Below, in pieces: positions 44,691-57,393 of a stretch of DNA of 64,000 bases. The notes under the pieces were generated by a model. The model ran no database searches and was not told the DNA's origin. It saw nothing but the letters and a program-made list of their open reading frames with translations. Origin of the DNA: Poecilobothrus nobilitatus (lineage: Eukaryota; Arthropoda; Insecta; Diptera; Dolichopodidae). Location: assembly GCA_947095535.1 (NCBI GenBank), contig OX352772.1, positions 215,874,222-215,938,221 on the forward strand, in the 5' to 3' direction. Position 1 is the stretch's first letter. Every line of letters begins with the position of its first letter. Made by a program: the position numbers and the translations under genes.

Positions 44691-45440
44691 TTGCTGTTAA
44701 TAATCCTACCAACACAATTGACGGTAGGTCTACTTCAAGTCAATCCAATTCACGAAGAAGCCGGTTATATTCATATAAAACTCCAACAGATAGAAATAGT
44801 AAATAAAACTAATACAATTTTACATATCATAAATCCAAAAGAAATAGATGATATGCTTACACAAATAGAAAAAACTATACAAGAAGAAGAAATAGATAAC
44901 AAAAATTTATTAAAAGCGGAAATTAAAACAATTAGAGGAAAAATTAAATCTATCATGCCAACCAAAATTAGAAAAATGAGTGGTCTAATTAATTTCATAG
45001 GCAGTACTGAAAACTGGTTATTCGGCACAATGGACGATGAAGATCGAGAAGAAATATTAGAACATTTAAAAACTATTGAAGAAAACGATCACAAAGCTAT
45101 TACTACACTAAATCAACAAATCTCAATAAATTCACATTTTAACGAAACTATAACTATACTTAAACAACAGAAAATAAAAAAAACAGAAGCCTTTAATGAA
45201 ATACAAAAAAACAGTAAACAAATTATAAGATATTCATTATACTTAGATCAAATAATAAAATTAAGATTTTTAGAAAATAAGATAAACCAAATTCAAGACA
45301 ATATTGCGTCAGCTAAATATAATTTAATACATCCTAGCATATTAACTGCAGAGAAAATAGAATTATACCAAATTGACTTTTATAAATTAAAATTAAGTAA
45401 AATAGGTATTATGAATTATAAAGATGAATTATTGATCACA
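44691..45440 (+). pseudogene. env: Errantivirus env, truncated
   Basis: Open from 44691. N-terminal LLQVNPIHEEAGYIHIKLQQ, then a dibasic-type region TKIRKMSGLINFIGSTENWL where errantiviral Env has a furin site followed by the fusion peptide; here no clear R-x-x-R is seen. Then a heptad-like coiled-coil zone (DHKAITTLNQQISINSHF, NETITILKQQ) as in baculovirus F-type fusion proteins. The C-terminal half, including the membrane anchor, is missing because LINE sequence starts at ~45440 and the frame runs on into it. The presence of env assigns the element to the infectious-lineage errantiviruses. Confidence 0.8.
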
Positions 45441-46534
45441 GATATCAATAAGGCCTTTGATCTAATTCCCTATAAAATTATCTTTAAAGCATAAAGCTGT
45501 AAGATTTGCAAGTTATAGCCTTAAATGGTTATCGTTCTATTTTTCATATAGGTCATACCATGTCCTTTTTAGATCTACCATTTCTGAAACTTACGTTGCA
45601 AATTCAGGGGTGTCACAAGGCAGCCATCTTGGTCTTTTATTTTTCGTAGTGCCGACCTATGACAGTCCTCTATATTTATCCCACTCATGTCTTCTTAGTT
45701 TCGCTGATGACACCACAATCTGCAAAACAATAACTTCCACTCGTGATTATGAGTTGTTGCAGTATGATCTCAACCAGTTTAGTTCATGGTGCAGAAAGAA
45801 CAATCTCAAACTAAATGTTAGCAAATGCCTAATTATGGGTTTACGCTTTTAAAGGTTACGAGCTAACTCAACAATCAATTATGATTACGTCCTCAACGAT
45901 CAACTTATTAAAAGAACAGATCGTACTTCTTTCTGATTTGGGACTGATCCTTGATAGTAGGTTAGATTTAAAGAGTCACTACAACTCCATAATAAATAAA
46001 GCTAACTCAACTCTTGGATTTATAATGCTTTGGTCAAAAGAGTTTTCTGATCACTATATCACTAAGCAACTGTTTACTACTTATGTAAGACCTATACTTG
46101 AATACTCGAGCCAAGTATGGTCTCCATATCGTGATATAGATATTTCACGTATTCAATCGGTCCAAAAAAGATTTCTTCGTTTCGCTTTACGCAACCTTGC
46201 TTGGGCTGATCCTATACGTCTTCCTCCATATGAAGCTAGACTTTCTTTAATTAATTTGGACTCCCTCCAGTCACGCCTTCTAGTGGCGGATACGAGTTCA
46301 GAAAGAATATGCGTCCAGCAAATTGTTCGCGTTGATATCAACTCCCCCTCTATTCGCGAACAAATGAGGTTTAGAGAAAATCTGCATAATTTGAGATTGG
46401 TCGAGCTTTTTAATGTGTCACATCATTCTACAGACAATGGCAAAAAAGAATATGTTATGTTAAGAAAGACTAACTCAAAGTCTGAGCTCTTCGATATTAG
46501 CGTTAACAAATTAACACTGAGAGCCAGACTTTAA
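45440..46534 (+). pseudogene. 5'-truncated LINE RT fragment inserted in env
   Basis: Starts at DINKAFDLIPYK (first catalytic RT motif), broken by frameshifts to 45600, then SGVSQGSHLGLLFF, SFADDTTICK (catalytic FADD intact), NLKLNVSKCLIMG, a further shift at 45852, and an open C-terminal part 45881-46534 (IINKANSTLGFIMLWSKEF, YSSQVWSPYRDIDISRIQ). Same family as the LINE at 1-1953. The 3' untranslated part probably reaches ~46850; no clear poly-A. Confidence 0.88.
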
Positions 46535-48346
46535 GCGAGCGTGGTTAATTCTCGTAGTCTGCATGATTAGTCTGTCATTTTTAATCTAACTTGCATGTTA
46601 ATGTCTTTGTTTTTTTCTTGTTTCTTATTACCATATTACATCATTACTAACATTAAGTAATAGTTACTAACAGAGGTAATGACCAATTAAATATCTAAGT
46701 ATCATCATTTACTAACATACTATACTAATATACTAACATACTAATCCTTGTAAATGATGACTTTTTCAGTTAATTGTGATAGTTCACTAAATGAACAACA
46801 TAACTAGTTTAAGCAAATGTCTGATACATAAATTAATAATTTTTTATTTAAAAATTTCTTTGTAAAATTAGTTTGTTTGATTTTATTTAAATTGATAATT
46901 TAATCTCTGACTTTTTGGAAGTCAGTCAAACTTTATCCACTTTAGGGTTAATTTTATTATTAATAATTATTCATAAAAATTTTATCCTTTACAATTTAAA
47001 ATTTATTTTGCTTTTATACTTGATGATAATGCTGACATGAATAATTAATTTTAATTAATTATTAAAAAAAATTTTTATTTTATTACTGTAACAGTAACAT
47101 CAGCAAAAACAAAATCAATAATATGTACTTAATATTTAACACTTATATTTTTCGACAAAAATTAATTCTATTAATTTTAAGTTTAATAAAGAGAACAAAA
47201 AACATTTTTTATGACGAAAGAAAGAAATCTATTTTGGAATATAATTTCTTTTTGTATTTTTTAATGAATAAAATTAAGTTTACGATTACGGAATGAGAAT
47301 TCACCTATAAATTTTTGAAATGAGAATTTGCCTAAAAAAAAGAATATTATATTAATAAGTGCTAAATTGTTAATATTGCTATCGTATTATAATATTACAG
47401 AATTAGTTTACAGAAATTAGTTTAAAAACAAAAACAGTTATATTGTTATACGGAAATAAACAGCATCTTATCAAACAAATTTGATTAAAAGAGCTATAAC
47501 TTGAAAATCATTGGTCCGACTTATAAAGTTTATATCTTATTAGATTAATAAAAAAAATTAATATACATACACATACAATACACATACCTACATACATTAT
47601 TTAAAACCGAAAAAAAAAAAATATACATTTTAATAGGTAGTTACTAAACATGTACATAAATGCATTTGAAATCCCTTTCAAAACATTCATATTTGAACAA
47701 ATATTGTGTATACTCGTTTTGATGTTTTGATGTTTTGATTTAATTGAGTAAATATGCGAGAGAAAATTTTGAGTACTCAATTTGTTCAAGAGAAATAAAA
47801 TCAAAACATAGAATATAGTGTACTCATTATGAAACTGTACGCAAAACAAAACCATTTGATTCATTTGATTTATACAGTGAGTACACTGAATATTGTCTTT
47901 TAAATCTTTAATATCCCCTTTTTTGGTAAAACTATTATTGGTGATAATGAGCAAATTTATAATAACAAAGTATTTTATTACCTATATATTTATCTAGTTT
48001 TAATTTTACAAGTTCAATTAAATTATTTATAATACAATAGAAGTCGGACCGACATGATTTAAAAAAGGTACTCGCTGATTTTGTTATTTTGTTGTTGAAT
48101 CAAATTATTAAAAAAATAAAAATAAGAAAGTTCGACTTTAAGTCCGCCCACAAACATCTCCCCCAAAAAATAAGGTGCCACTTTTTGGTACATTTCTCAT
48201 TTTTTTTTTTTTTTTAATTTCTATTATAGAATCGGGGACTAAGTTTTCTTAATCACATCGGTCCGACTTCTGGTTCACAAGATACAACGGCTTCTTGCAA
48301 CTTATGAATATGTACTTTCATTTACTATTTAAAAATAAAACCTCTT
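46535..48346. other. AT-rich non-coding region
   Basis: No credible gene. Short repeats of ACTAACATACTA near 46710-46740, ATACACATACCTACATACAT microsatellite near 47560-47600. A 117-codon minus-strand frame (47954-47601) has low-complexity content and no recognised domain. Confidence 0.5.
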
Positions 48347-49958
48347 TATACCCGTACGATAGGATCGGGTATAATAAAATTACTCCTCCGTTTGTAACAC
48401 CTCGAAATAAGCGAGCTAGATATACCTTCAAAGGTATGGATCGGATCAGAAAAAAATTCTAAGACTTTTGAGCCATGTCCGTCCGTCCGTCCGTCCGTCC
48501 GTCAGCACGCTAACTCAAAAACTAAGAAAGCTAGAATCTTGAAATTTACACAAAATATTCTGGGAGTAATTTGTAGGTTCCCAATTTTTTTTGGTTGAGT
48601 TTGGACCAAGCCTTAGGGTAGCTCTCGAACACCTAACTTTTAGATCCCGACATTTTTTTTGAAATAGAGCTATGAAATTTTAACTGCTGATAGATCCCAC
48701 AAAAATATTAATTTTATTTTTAATAACTTTTTTTTGTAGCCCCACCCGTTACGGAGCTACAGCTCCCCAAAGGTTCAAAAAAGCTCTATATTTAAATTGT
48801 TATAGCACAAGTTGTATAAGGTATATCTTCATTTTGAAAACGCCAAACAATTACTACTTTTATTAGCTTTAAAAGTATATATACAATAAATATATATTTG
48901 TGGCATACGGTGTCTTAATTTACCGTTATGTGAAACTCAAATTTTGCAAAATCCTTCAACCCTTCTATCTTCTAAACGGTTTAAGTTGGAAACTTGAAAT
49001 TTTGACAGTTAGATCTTTGAAAATAAGTTAGATCTTTGAAAATAAGTATGAGTCATTTCAGAAATTTTTTTTGTATCACCCCTCGTTTAGGAGTTGTAAG
49101 GGGTCAAAAACTGAAAATTTCCTATTTTTAAACACCTGTAACTTGAACACCTGTTAAAATTTTTTTGAAGTAATACACAAAAATGAAAGCTCCAACATTA
49201 TACTCTTATTTCTGTTAACAACTTTTTTTAATAATATAGGGTTACTTTATAATTGACGAAAGTGTTACTTGGTTTTTTCAAATTTTCTAACAAATTCCTT
49301 TAAAACGAATTTTTTCCATTTTGTTTTACTCGATAATTTGAAATTGTTGAGGATATAATGCGTAGTACAAAAAAATGTGAATAAATAAACAACATAACGG
49401 TTGCTTGAAGAATTTTTATTATTATTTATATGATATTGATAATATATATACATACTTATATAATATCATGTTTATTTACATATCGTATATGTCACTAGTG
49501 AATGAATGATAAGAGTATATATGTATATTATATAGCGCCGTATTTACATACATACATATATGTATTTTATTGTACTTATAAGAAATTATTCTGTCAATGG
49601 AATATTTAAATATAATATAATATAATATTTAAAATTATATTTACTATTTTGTACTAAGTAAATTTAATATACATTTACCGCTTAGTATTAAATGTTACTA
49701 TAGAATATTTGAAAAAGTTTTGGATTGATAATCGTTATGTGGAAGGTTAGAATCTGCTTTAGAAGAATGTACATATAAACATATAGTTTGAATATATGTA
49801 CAACCCATAAGTTCTAGAAATTATAAAATTCACCCAAATTATTTTAAAATACTAAAATATTAAAAAAATAATATTGTAGGCAGAGTGACTGTGAACATAC
49901 TAACGGTTCGTACGGGTATCTAAGAGTTGACAAAGTCAACTGTATTCTTCCTCGTTTT
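48347..49958 (+). mobile_element. DINE-1/Helitron-like repeat, copy 1
   Basis: Begins TATACCCG...CGGGTATA (8-bp arms, loop 11 nt). Contains GAGCCATGTCCGTCCGTCCG with (TCCG)n at 48477-48502, GCTAACTCAAAAACTAAGAA and CGTTATGTGAAAC, and ends CGTACGGGTATCTAAGAG followed by the perfect hairpin AGTTGAC-AAA-GTCAACT and TGTATTCTTCCTCG. This order (TATACCCG start, internal Tn(CCGT) array, CGGGTATCTAA and hairpin near the end) mirrors Drosophila DINE-1/INE-1. No protein encoded. Confidence 0.65.
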
Positions 49959-50364
49959 TAAATAATTTTAACTGAACGTTTTTTAGCTGAATTTTCATAT
50001 GACAGTAAATTACTACCAACATAACAAAAATTTTCATCATTAGTCTTCGAGAATTACATTTTAAACTAAACGTGATGTGATACATTTTTTCATCGCGTAA
50101 GTGATGATTCTTCAAGAATATGGGTGCATGTATCTATTCTTTGTCTAACTTCTTATCTTAAGAATAAGATTAATGAATTCTTTGCTTTAAAACAAAACAG
50201 GAAAAAAAATATACAAAATTTTAAAGATAAAGCCCTTTAATCCCCCGCCCCCTCCCATCCTTGACCATAGAATACTAGTGTAGTGTTCGTATATATATAC
50301 GATTAGATTTAGATACATAAACAAAAAGATAATACATATGTCATATAATATTACATATAATATT
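49959..50364. other. Spacer between the two DINE-like copies
   Basis: AT-rich, with a C-rich stretch TCCCCCGCCCCCTCCCATCC at 50241-50260 unusual in this context. No coding signal. Confidence 0.4.
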
Positions 50365-51930
50365 TATACCCGTACGATAGGATCGGGTATAATAAAATTA
50401 CTCCTCCGTTTGTAACACCTCGAAATAAGCGAGCTAGATATACCTTCAAAGGTATGGATCGGATCAGAAAAAAATTCTAAGACTTTTGAGCCATGTCCGT
50501 CCGTCCGTCCGTCCGTCAGCACGCTAACTCAAAAACTAAGAAAGCTAGAATCTTGAAATTTACACAAAATATTTTGGGAGTAATTTGTAGGTTCCCTATT
50601 TTTTTTGGTTAAGTTTGGACCAAACCTTAGGGTAGCTCTCGAACACCTAACTTTTAGATCCCCACATTTTTTTTGCAATAGAGCTATGAAATTTTAACTA
50701 CTGATAGATCTCACAAAAGTATTAATTTTATTTTTTATAACTTTTTTTTGTAGCCCCACCCGTTACGGAGCTACAGCTCCCCAAAGGTTCAAAAAAGCTC
50801 TATATTTAAATTGTTATAGCACAAGTTGTATAAGGTATATCTTCATTTTGAAAACGCCAAACGATTACTACTTTTATTAGCTTTAAAAGTATATATACAA
50901 TAAATATATATTTGTGGCATACGGTGTCCTAATTTACCGTTATGTGAAACTCAAATTTTTCAAAATCCTTCAACCCTTCTATCTTCTAAACGGTTTAAGT
51001 TATGTGACAGAAGTTAGATCTTTGAAAATAAGTATGAGTCATTTCATAAATTTTTTTTGTATCACCCCCCGTTCAAGAGCTGTAAGGGGTGAAAAACTGA
51101 AAATTTCCTATTTTTAAACACCTGTAACTTGAACACCTGTTAAAATTTTTTTAAAGTAATACATAAAAATTAAAGCTTCAACATTATATTCTTATTTCTG
51201 TTAACAACTTTTTTTAATAATATAGCGTTACTTTATAATTGACGAAAGTGTTACTTGATTTTTTCAAATTTTCTAACAAATTTCTTCAAGAAATTTTTTG
51301 CATTTGTTTTACTCGATAATTTGAAATTGTTGAGGATATAATGCGTAGTACATAAAAATGTAAATAAATAAACAACATAACGGTTGCTTGAAGAATTTTT
51401 ATTTATATGATATTAATATGTATACATACTTATATAATATCATGTTTATTTACATATCGTATATGTCACTAGTGAATGAATGATAAGAGTATAGATGTAT
51501 ATTATATAGCGCTGTATTTACATACATATATGTATTTTATTGTACTTATAAGAAATTATTCTGTCAATGGAATATTTAAACATAATATAATATGATATTA
51601 AAATTATATTTACTATTTTGTACTAAGTTAATTTAATATACATTTACCGCTTAGTATTAAATGGTACTATAGAATATTTGAAAAAGTTTTGGATTGATAA
51701 TCGTTATGTGAAAGGTTAGAATCTGCTTTTGAAGAATGTACATATAAACATATAGTTTGAATATATGTACAACCCATAGTTCTAGAAATTATAAAATTCA
51801 CCCAAATTATTTTAAAATTCTAAAATATTAATAAAATAATATTGTGAGCAGAGTGAGAGGCTGTGAACATACTAACTGTTCGTACGGGTATCTAAGAGTT
51901 GACAAAGGCAACTGTATTCTTCCTCGTTTT
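50365..51930 (+). mobile_element. DINE-1/Helitron-like repeat, copy 2
   Basis: Same start and end as copy 1, in the same orientation, 2,018 bp apart. The (TCCG)n tract is one unit shorter, a ~20-bp piece near 51005 is missing, and the terminal hairpin has one mismatch (AGTTGACAAAGGCAACT). The copies align over almost their whole length. Confidence 0.65.
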
Positions 51931-52258
51931 AATATAAATTCTATAATATAATATTCTAAGCTCTGTATAATTTTTCATTTGAGTACCTCCTATACTCAGT
52001 GTATATTGATCATATTTCGAGTACTCGTTTTTGATTTTCAAAACATCAAATCTTTTACGAGATCAAACTTAATACGCATTTGAATTTGATACAAAGAAAT
52101 AGAGTTGAATATATATTTTTTTACAATCGAGTATAGCTTTTATTAAACTCTTTCTTGATCGAGTGTGGTGAATTACTTGTATAGTATATCGAGTATAGCA
52201 ATAGAGGGAAAAAACAAATGTATCCATGCACATCTTTAGTAGGTACTTATTCTTCATG

Positions 52259-52600
52259 ACTAAAAAGAATAAAATAAAATAATATAAAAAAAAAATTTTT
52301 AAAAACAGCTTTTTTTGAACTAAAAAGTAGAAAATAAATTTTTATTTGCGAATTTTCCTCTTATTTTCTAAATTATATTGTTGCGATGGAAGTTTCTTTA
52401 AAAAAAATTATGTCAATATAGCATTTATATCATATATGTGCCATAAAGCCTGTGCAATTAAAATAAAAGCTGGAGGCATTAAACACAAAACTATAAACTT
52501 AAATTTTGAAAATATGGCCTGCAGCTTCTATATTAATTTCACGGGCTTTATGGCACATATATAAATGCTATATTGAGATAAATTTTTTTAAAGGACTCCT
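52259..52600. repeat. Foldback element, copy 1 (right arm shortened)
   Basis: The left arm 52262-52477 ends AAAGCTGGAGGC. The right arm starts near 52516 and mirrors it (GGCCTGCAGCTTCTAT, then TTTATGGCACATAT, TATAAATGCTATATTGA) to ~52592. Loop ~38 nt. Starts with the same ACTAAAAAGAATAAAATA as the copy at 62732. Confidence 0.8.
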
Positions 52601-53234
52601 CAGGAGGTAACTTGTAGTGTTGGATTACTTAGACAACTTCAACTAAAGTTTTATCCACCGCTGTGCTTTATATATATAAAATTTTAATAAAATCAACTGC
52701 AAGATGTAAGAATAGAATAAAAATTAAGAAAAAAAGAAAAAAATAATCAAATTGGTTTGGTGACCATTTAAGATAAAAAATTGAAAAATATGAAATATTG
52801 AAATAAAATTATTAATTATTTTTTTATAATTGTTTTTTCAAAACCGTAAAACCCAGTTTTATAAGTTAAGTATGTAATTTTTTGAATATACCAAAAAATT
52901 TTTATAACACAATTTTTATATTTTAAGGTTTTACACAAAATATAAATGAAAGAAGAAAAATTAGAAAAATATTTTAAATAAATTATTTTATTTGCGAAAT
53001 AATTGTAAATATTGCTTAAAACTTTATAAACTATTTTTTTCAATTTAAATAATATTCCTTAACTTATCACGTAAATTATTTCATTTTATTATAAAAAAAT
53101 ATCGTAATTTGCTTTTACGAAATAGTTTTTTGGCGCGTTTAAATACAAAAAAAAAATAAAAAATAAAAGTTAAGAAAAAGAAAAGAAAAAAAAATAAAAA
53201 TTAACTATAAAATTTTTAAAACTATTTCTAAAAA
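52601..53234. other. AT-rich non-coding region and LINE 5' UTR
   Basis: No gene seen; the last ~130 bp (A-rich) probably form the 5' leader of the following LINE. Confidence 0.4.
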
Positions 53235-54294
53235 CAATGGTGAATCAGTTTTCATGCAAGGTGTGTCATCATGTCAGGGAACGCTTATTGGAAATGTGTT
53301 AATTGTCCAACAACATCAAACGAGTCTATGGTGTTAGTTGATACCAATGAGGTAGATGAAAATAGCAAAACTCCTAAAACATCAGTTGAATCTGTGATAA
53401 TTAATAACAACAATCATAAGATAAGTAATGACGTAAGTTTTTGCCATGCTCTTAATAATAATGCTCAATTAAGCTTAGAAGATGAATTAGAATCTTTCAA
53501 TTGTACTAATTATACCCCGGAACAATTAGCACAATTTTTAAAAAATCTAGGTGGTGTGTTTTGCTGGAAATTCACAAAAATCAAAAACATTTAGCACTTC
53601 AGTTTGAAGAAGTTTTAATCAAAAATGCAGAATTATTGAAAGAAAATTCTAAATTACATGATCGTGCGAATAGTTCCGAAAATCATATCAGCATTTTGGA
53701 AAACAGAGTTAACAATTTGGAGTACTTACATGATAAAACGCAGTAGAATTTGTTAAAAAATAATCTTGTACTAGCCGGTCTACCATCGAATCTCATAAAC
53801 CCAACAGAAACTGTTTTGGCGATCGCAAAAAAAAATTAATGCTAATATTGATAAAAATAATATATCAGATGTTACAAGAATTAATCAAAAAAAAATTTAT
53901 GAAGCTGGTCCCCAGAAAAAATTATATATTGTTAAGTTTAATTCTGATATCCCAAAAAAAATTATTGAAAGAAAACGACAATATAAGCACCTTTTTACTG
54001 TTTTTACTGTTGAATTAGATATGAATAATGATGGCAACAAGAAATATTTCTACGTCACCATCGCCACCATACAGCACTGCAGTCTAATCTTTATTACGAA
54101 GCTAAAAATATTAAAATCAAACATAAATTTTAATTTCTCTGGGTCAAAGATAGCACCATTTTCTTACGGAAAAATCATTCCAGCAAAATATTCAAAATAT
54201 TATCGAAGAACGATATCAATCATATTTATAAAACCTTCAATACCTAAGCACAATATCAACTCAATTCATTTACAAATGGTAAAATTAAAAAGCT
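53235..54294 (+). pseudogene. CR1-like LINE ORF1 (PHD finger, coiled coil, RRM-like)
   Basis: ATG at 53235 gives MVNQFSCKVCHHVRERLLEM; the next frame (53271) continues MSGNAYWKCVNCPTT. Together they have the C-x-x-C...H...W-x-C-x-x-C spacing of a PHD-type zinc finger split by a 1-nt shift. Then an Asn-rich linker, a heptad-rich coiled coil (FEEVLIKNAELLKENSKL, ENHISILENRVNNLEYL) to a TAG at 53744, and an RRM-like start NNLVLAGLPSNL with frameshifts. ORF1 of such LINEs binds the element's RNA. Broken by at least three lesions. Confidence 0.7.
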
Positions 54295-54696
54295 GAGCTT
54301 TAAAATGTATTTCCTTGTATTTTACACATATTTTTGATTTTACAATTTTACTTATTTATAATTTTTACAAATTGATTATGACATTTTTATTTCTTATCCA
54401 AAAAAAAGCAGGAACACAGCTTTTAGTTAATAATCACTTAAGAGAGACTGATATATCCATAGATAGCACTATGAAAGTTTGTGATAAAAGAAAAATAGTT
54501 CTGACATTTATCTCTTTCTATTGCACTGATAATCATTTTATTGTTAAATCACAAATCTCTTTTTCTGATAGCACTATGAAATTTTACGATATTACAAAAA
54601 AAATTCTCACATCTATCTCTTTCTATCACATTAATAATCTAATTATTGTTAAATTACAAATCATTTTTTTTTTTATATTTTGACCAATATTAATTA
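54295..54696 (+). other. ORF1-ORF2 spacer with a 105-bp direct duplication
   Basis: The block starting GATAGCACTATGAAA at 54462 is repeated from 54567 (105-bp period, moderately diverged). This makes a 122-codon open frame (54315-54683) that looks like repeat content, not a gene. Confidence 0.6.
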
Positions 54697-57393
54697 ATGG
54701 AGGAAACAGCGATATATAATTATCAAAATATTTTTGATTTAAATAATGACATTAAAGTGCAATATTATACAGACGAGGGCAGTAAAAATTTTAATATTAT
54801 ATACTTAAACATACGAAGTCTTAGAAATAAATTATATGATCTAAAAGCGGCAGTAAATTGGTATAGTATAAAAATAGATGTGATTGTACTTTCGGAAGTT
54901 TGGTTGCATGAGAGTGAAAATATATTCTATAATTTATTTAAAAAACATAATTCTATAATTTATTTAAAACATATTTCTATAATCAAACATAATATAAATA
55001 TATTTGCAATTTATAGGTCCGACAGAACGGATTTTGATATATTCTTAGAAAAAATAGAAGATTTACTAAAACATAGGAGATCAATCTTTGTAGGTGATAT
55101 AAATTTTAATTTATTAAATAAAGATACAAATACCAAAGACTACATTAATATGCTACATAGTAATGGATTTATAATTCTCAACAAGATTTCAATTGAATAC
55201 TCAAGTAGAATAGGTAATACCACTAGGGCAATTATAGATCATTTAATTTCTGATCTCATTGACATGAAATACAATGTTCATGTTTTAGACACAATTTTGT
55301 CTGATCACCAAATGCTTTTTGTCAGTATTGACAGTATTTTGTCGATATTGACCCATAAAAGAAAAAAATAACAGTCATAAAATTATTCTAGATTATGACA
55401 ACATTGATAAAAATGAATTTTGGAACAAGATGCATAACATAAATTCTTTTGATGATATGGTATGCAAACTTACCGAATTGATTGAAACAAATCCAAAAAC
55501 AATTCAATCAAAATTTAATAACAATAAAAGCATTTGGATGACAGCTGAATTTCGAGAAAATATGAAAATATGCGACTCCTTCTTAAAATTAAAAAAAAAA
55601 AATATCCGAATGATACTCATGTCAAAAACTTGTAAGTCAAAAGTTTTTAAGCTAATTGTAAATGCAAAAACTATTGCTCAAATTTCATTTCACAAGATCC
55701 TAGTAATGGTAAAAAACTGTGGAGTCTGTATAAGCAAATAATGTTCAGCAACGATCAAACTTATAATAACCAAACCATTAAAACTATTAAGTATAATAAT
55801 AATATATATTCTAATGAAGAGGAAATTGCTAACACTATGAATGACTTTTTTATCAACGTTACTAAAGATTTAAACATTTCAGATGAACCTGTTGACTTCG
55901 AATATTTCGATTTCTTTCAATATAATGTAACTCATCAACTAGTCTTGAGTCTTGACCTTACTACATAGGAGGAAGTTAGTGAAGCTATCACAAATCTTAA
56001 AGCCTCAGCAGTTACTGGATTTGGTAAGATATCGGGTAAATTTGTAAAAAAATTCAAATCTTAAAGCCTCAGCAGTTACTGGATTTGGTAAGATATCGGG
56101 TAAATTTGTAAAAAAATTCGCAAACCGATTGATTCCAATATTAGTTAAATTTATTAATTTATCTTTTAGTTCAAAAATATTTCCAGACATTTTAAAAACT
56201 GCAATAGTAACACTTATTTTCAAAAGCGGCGATGCTACAAATCGATCTAATTACAGGCCAATTTCAATTCTTAGTACTTTTTCCAAAATTTTTGAAACAA
56301 TCATTAGAAATCGAAATTTAAACACTTTTATGACAGTTAATTGTTTACTAAGTGTAAATCAGTTTGGTTTTGAAAGAAACTCGAATACAGTAGCAGCCTG
56401 TCTTAACCTAACCGATTTCATTAGTAAAAATATTGATTCTAAGAAATATGTAGATTATATCTTTTTTGATTTAAAAAAAGGTTTCGACTGAGTTGACTAT
56501 GAGATTCTTATTCACAAATTTTCTCAACTAGGTTTCGCTGCAGAATATATTAACTTTTTAAATCGTACTTGTTAAATCGAAAGCAGAAAGTTCGAATAAA
56601 TAATTGTTTTAGCAATCTAAAATCTGTTATTAAAGGAGTACCACAAGGTTCAATTTTAGGTCCCGACCTCTTTAAGCTTAAAATAAATGATATTTGTAAA
56701 CTAAGTTTGATAGGGTCTTTGCAATTGCATGCTGATGACACTGTATTAAAATATGGTTTAGGAAATGAAAATGAATTAAAAAGAGCTGTAGACCTTCAAA
56801 AAATCAATATTTGGCTAAGAAAGCACAAACTTTCTTTAAATATAAGTAAAACTAAAATATTATTATTCCATAACAAAAAGTTTCAAAGCAACAATTTCAC
56901 ATTTAGTAATTCGACAATCGAAGTTGTCAATAAGTTTAACTATCTAGGTCTAATATTGGATAAAAGTCTAAAATGGGATGAGCATATTGACTACATATCT
57001 AGAAAAATTTCACCTTACGTTTTTATCCTAAAAAGGTTACGAAATTTTCTATTAGATAAAACTTTATTTGTCATACACTCTTCTCAATATCTTTTAAGAA
57101 AGTTAGATATTTTGAATAAGAAGGCTATCAAAACAATACACGGATTGCCAATAAGTTTTCCTTCAGCATCTCTTTACAATCGCAGATATCTAAGTTTTGC
57201 TAATACATGTAAAAAAGAATTGTTTCTCACAGCTTTTAAAAAAATTAACAATAAAATAAAACACCACTTTATTCTTAACCGTATGATCGATATTCATAAT
57301 CACAATACGAGAAATAAAACTAACTTCTATTTATCAATTTTTAAAACTGAACAACAAAAGAAAAATTGTCTTTATAATTACATATCTATACAA
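54697..57393 (+). pseudogene. CR1-like LINE ORF2 (endonuclease and RT)
   Basis: Endonuclease: IIYLNIRSLRNK, VIVLSEVWLHE (catalytic Glu), IFVGDINFNLL, AIIDHLISD, ILSDHQMLFV. Deletions occur after LKHISI. A linker with several stops follows. RT: AIVTLIFKSGDATN, NYRPISILSTFSKIFE, IFFDLKKGFD then a TGA at 56489 (KKGFD where KAFD is usual), VPQGSILGPDLF, and LQLHADDTVL where the first catalytic box is H-ADD instead of Y/F-ADD. Thumb: FNYLGLILDKSLKWDEH; C-terminus with HNHNTRNK. A 64-bp exact tandem duplication (55992-56055 and 56056-56119) shifts the frame. The 3' UTR runs to ~57500. Confidence 0.9.

Noticed and set aside
47601..47954. 117-codon minus-strand frame
   Set aside because: AT-rich, low complexity, no domain or neighbour support; probably chance.
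54315..54683. 122-codon frame between LINE ORF1 and ORF2
   Set aside because: Made of a 105-bp duplication; no known ORF at this place in CR1-like elements.
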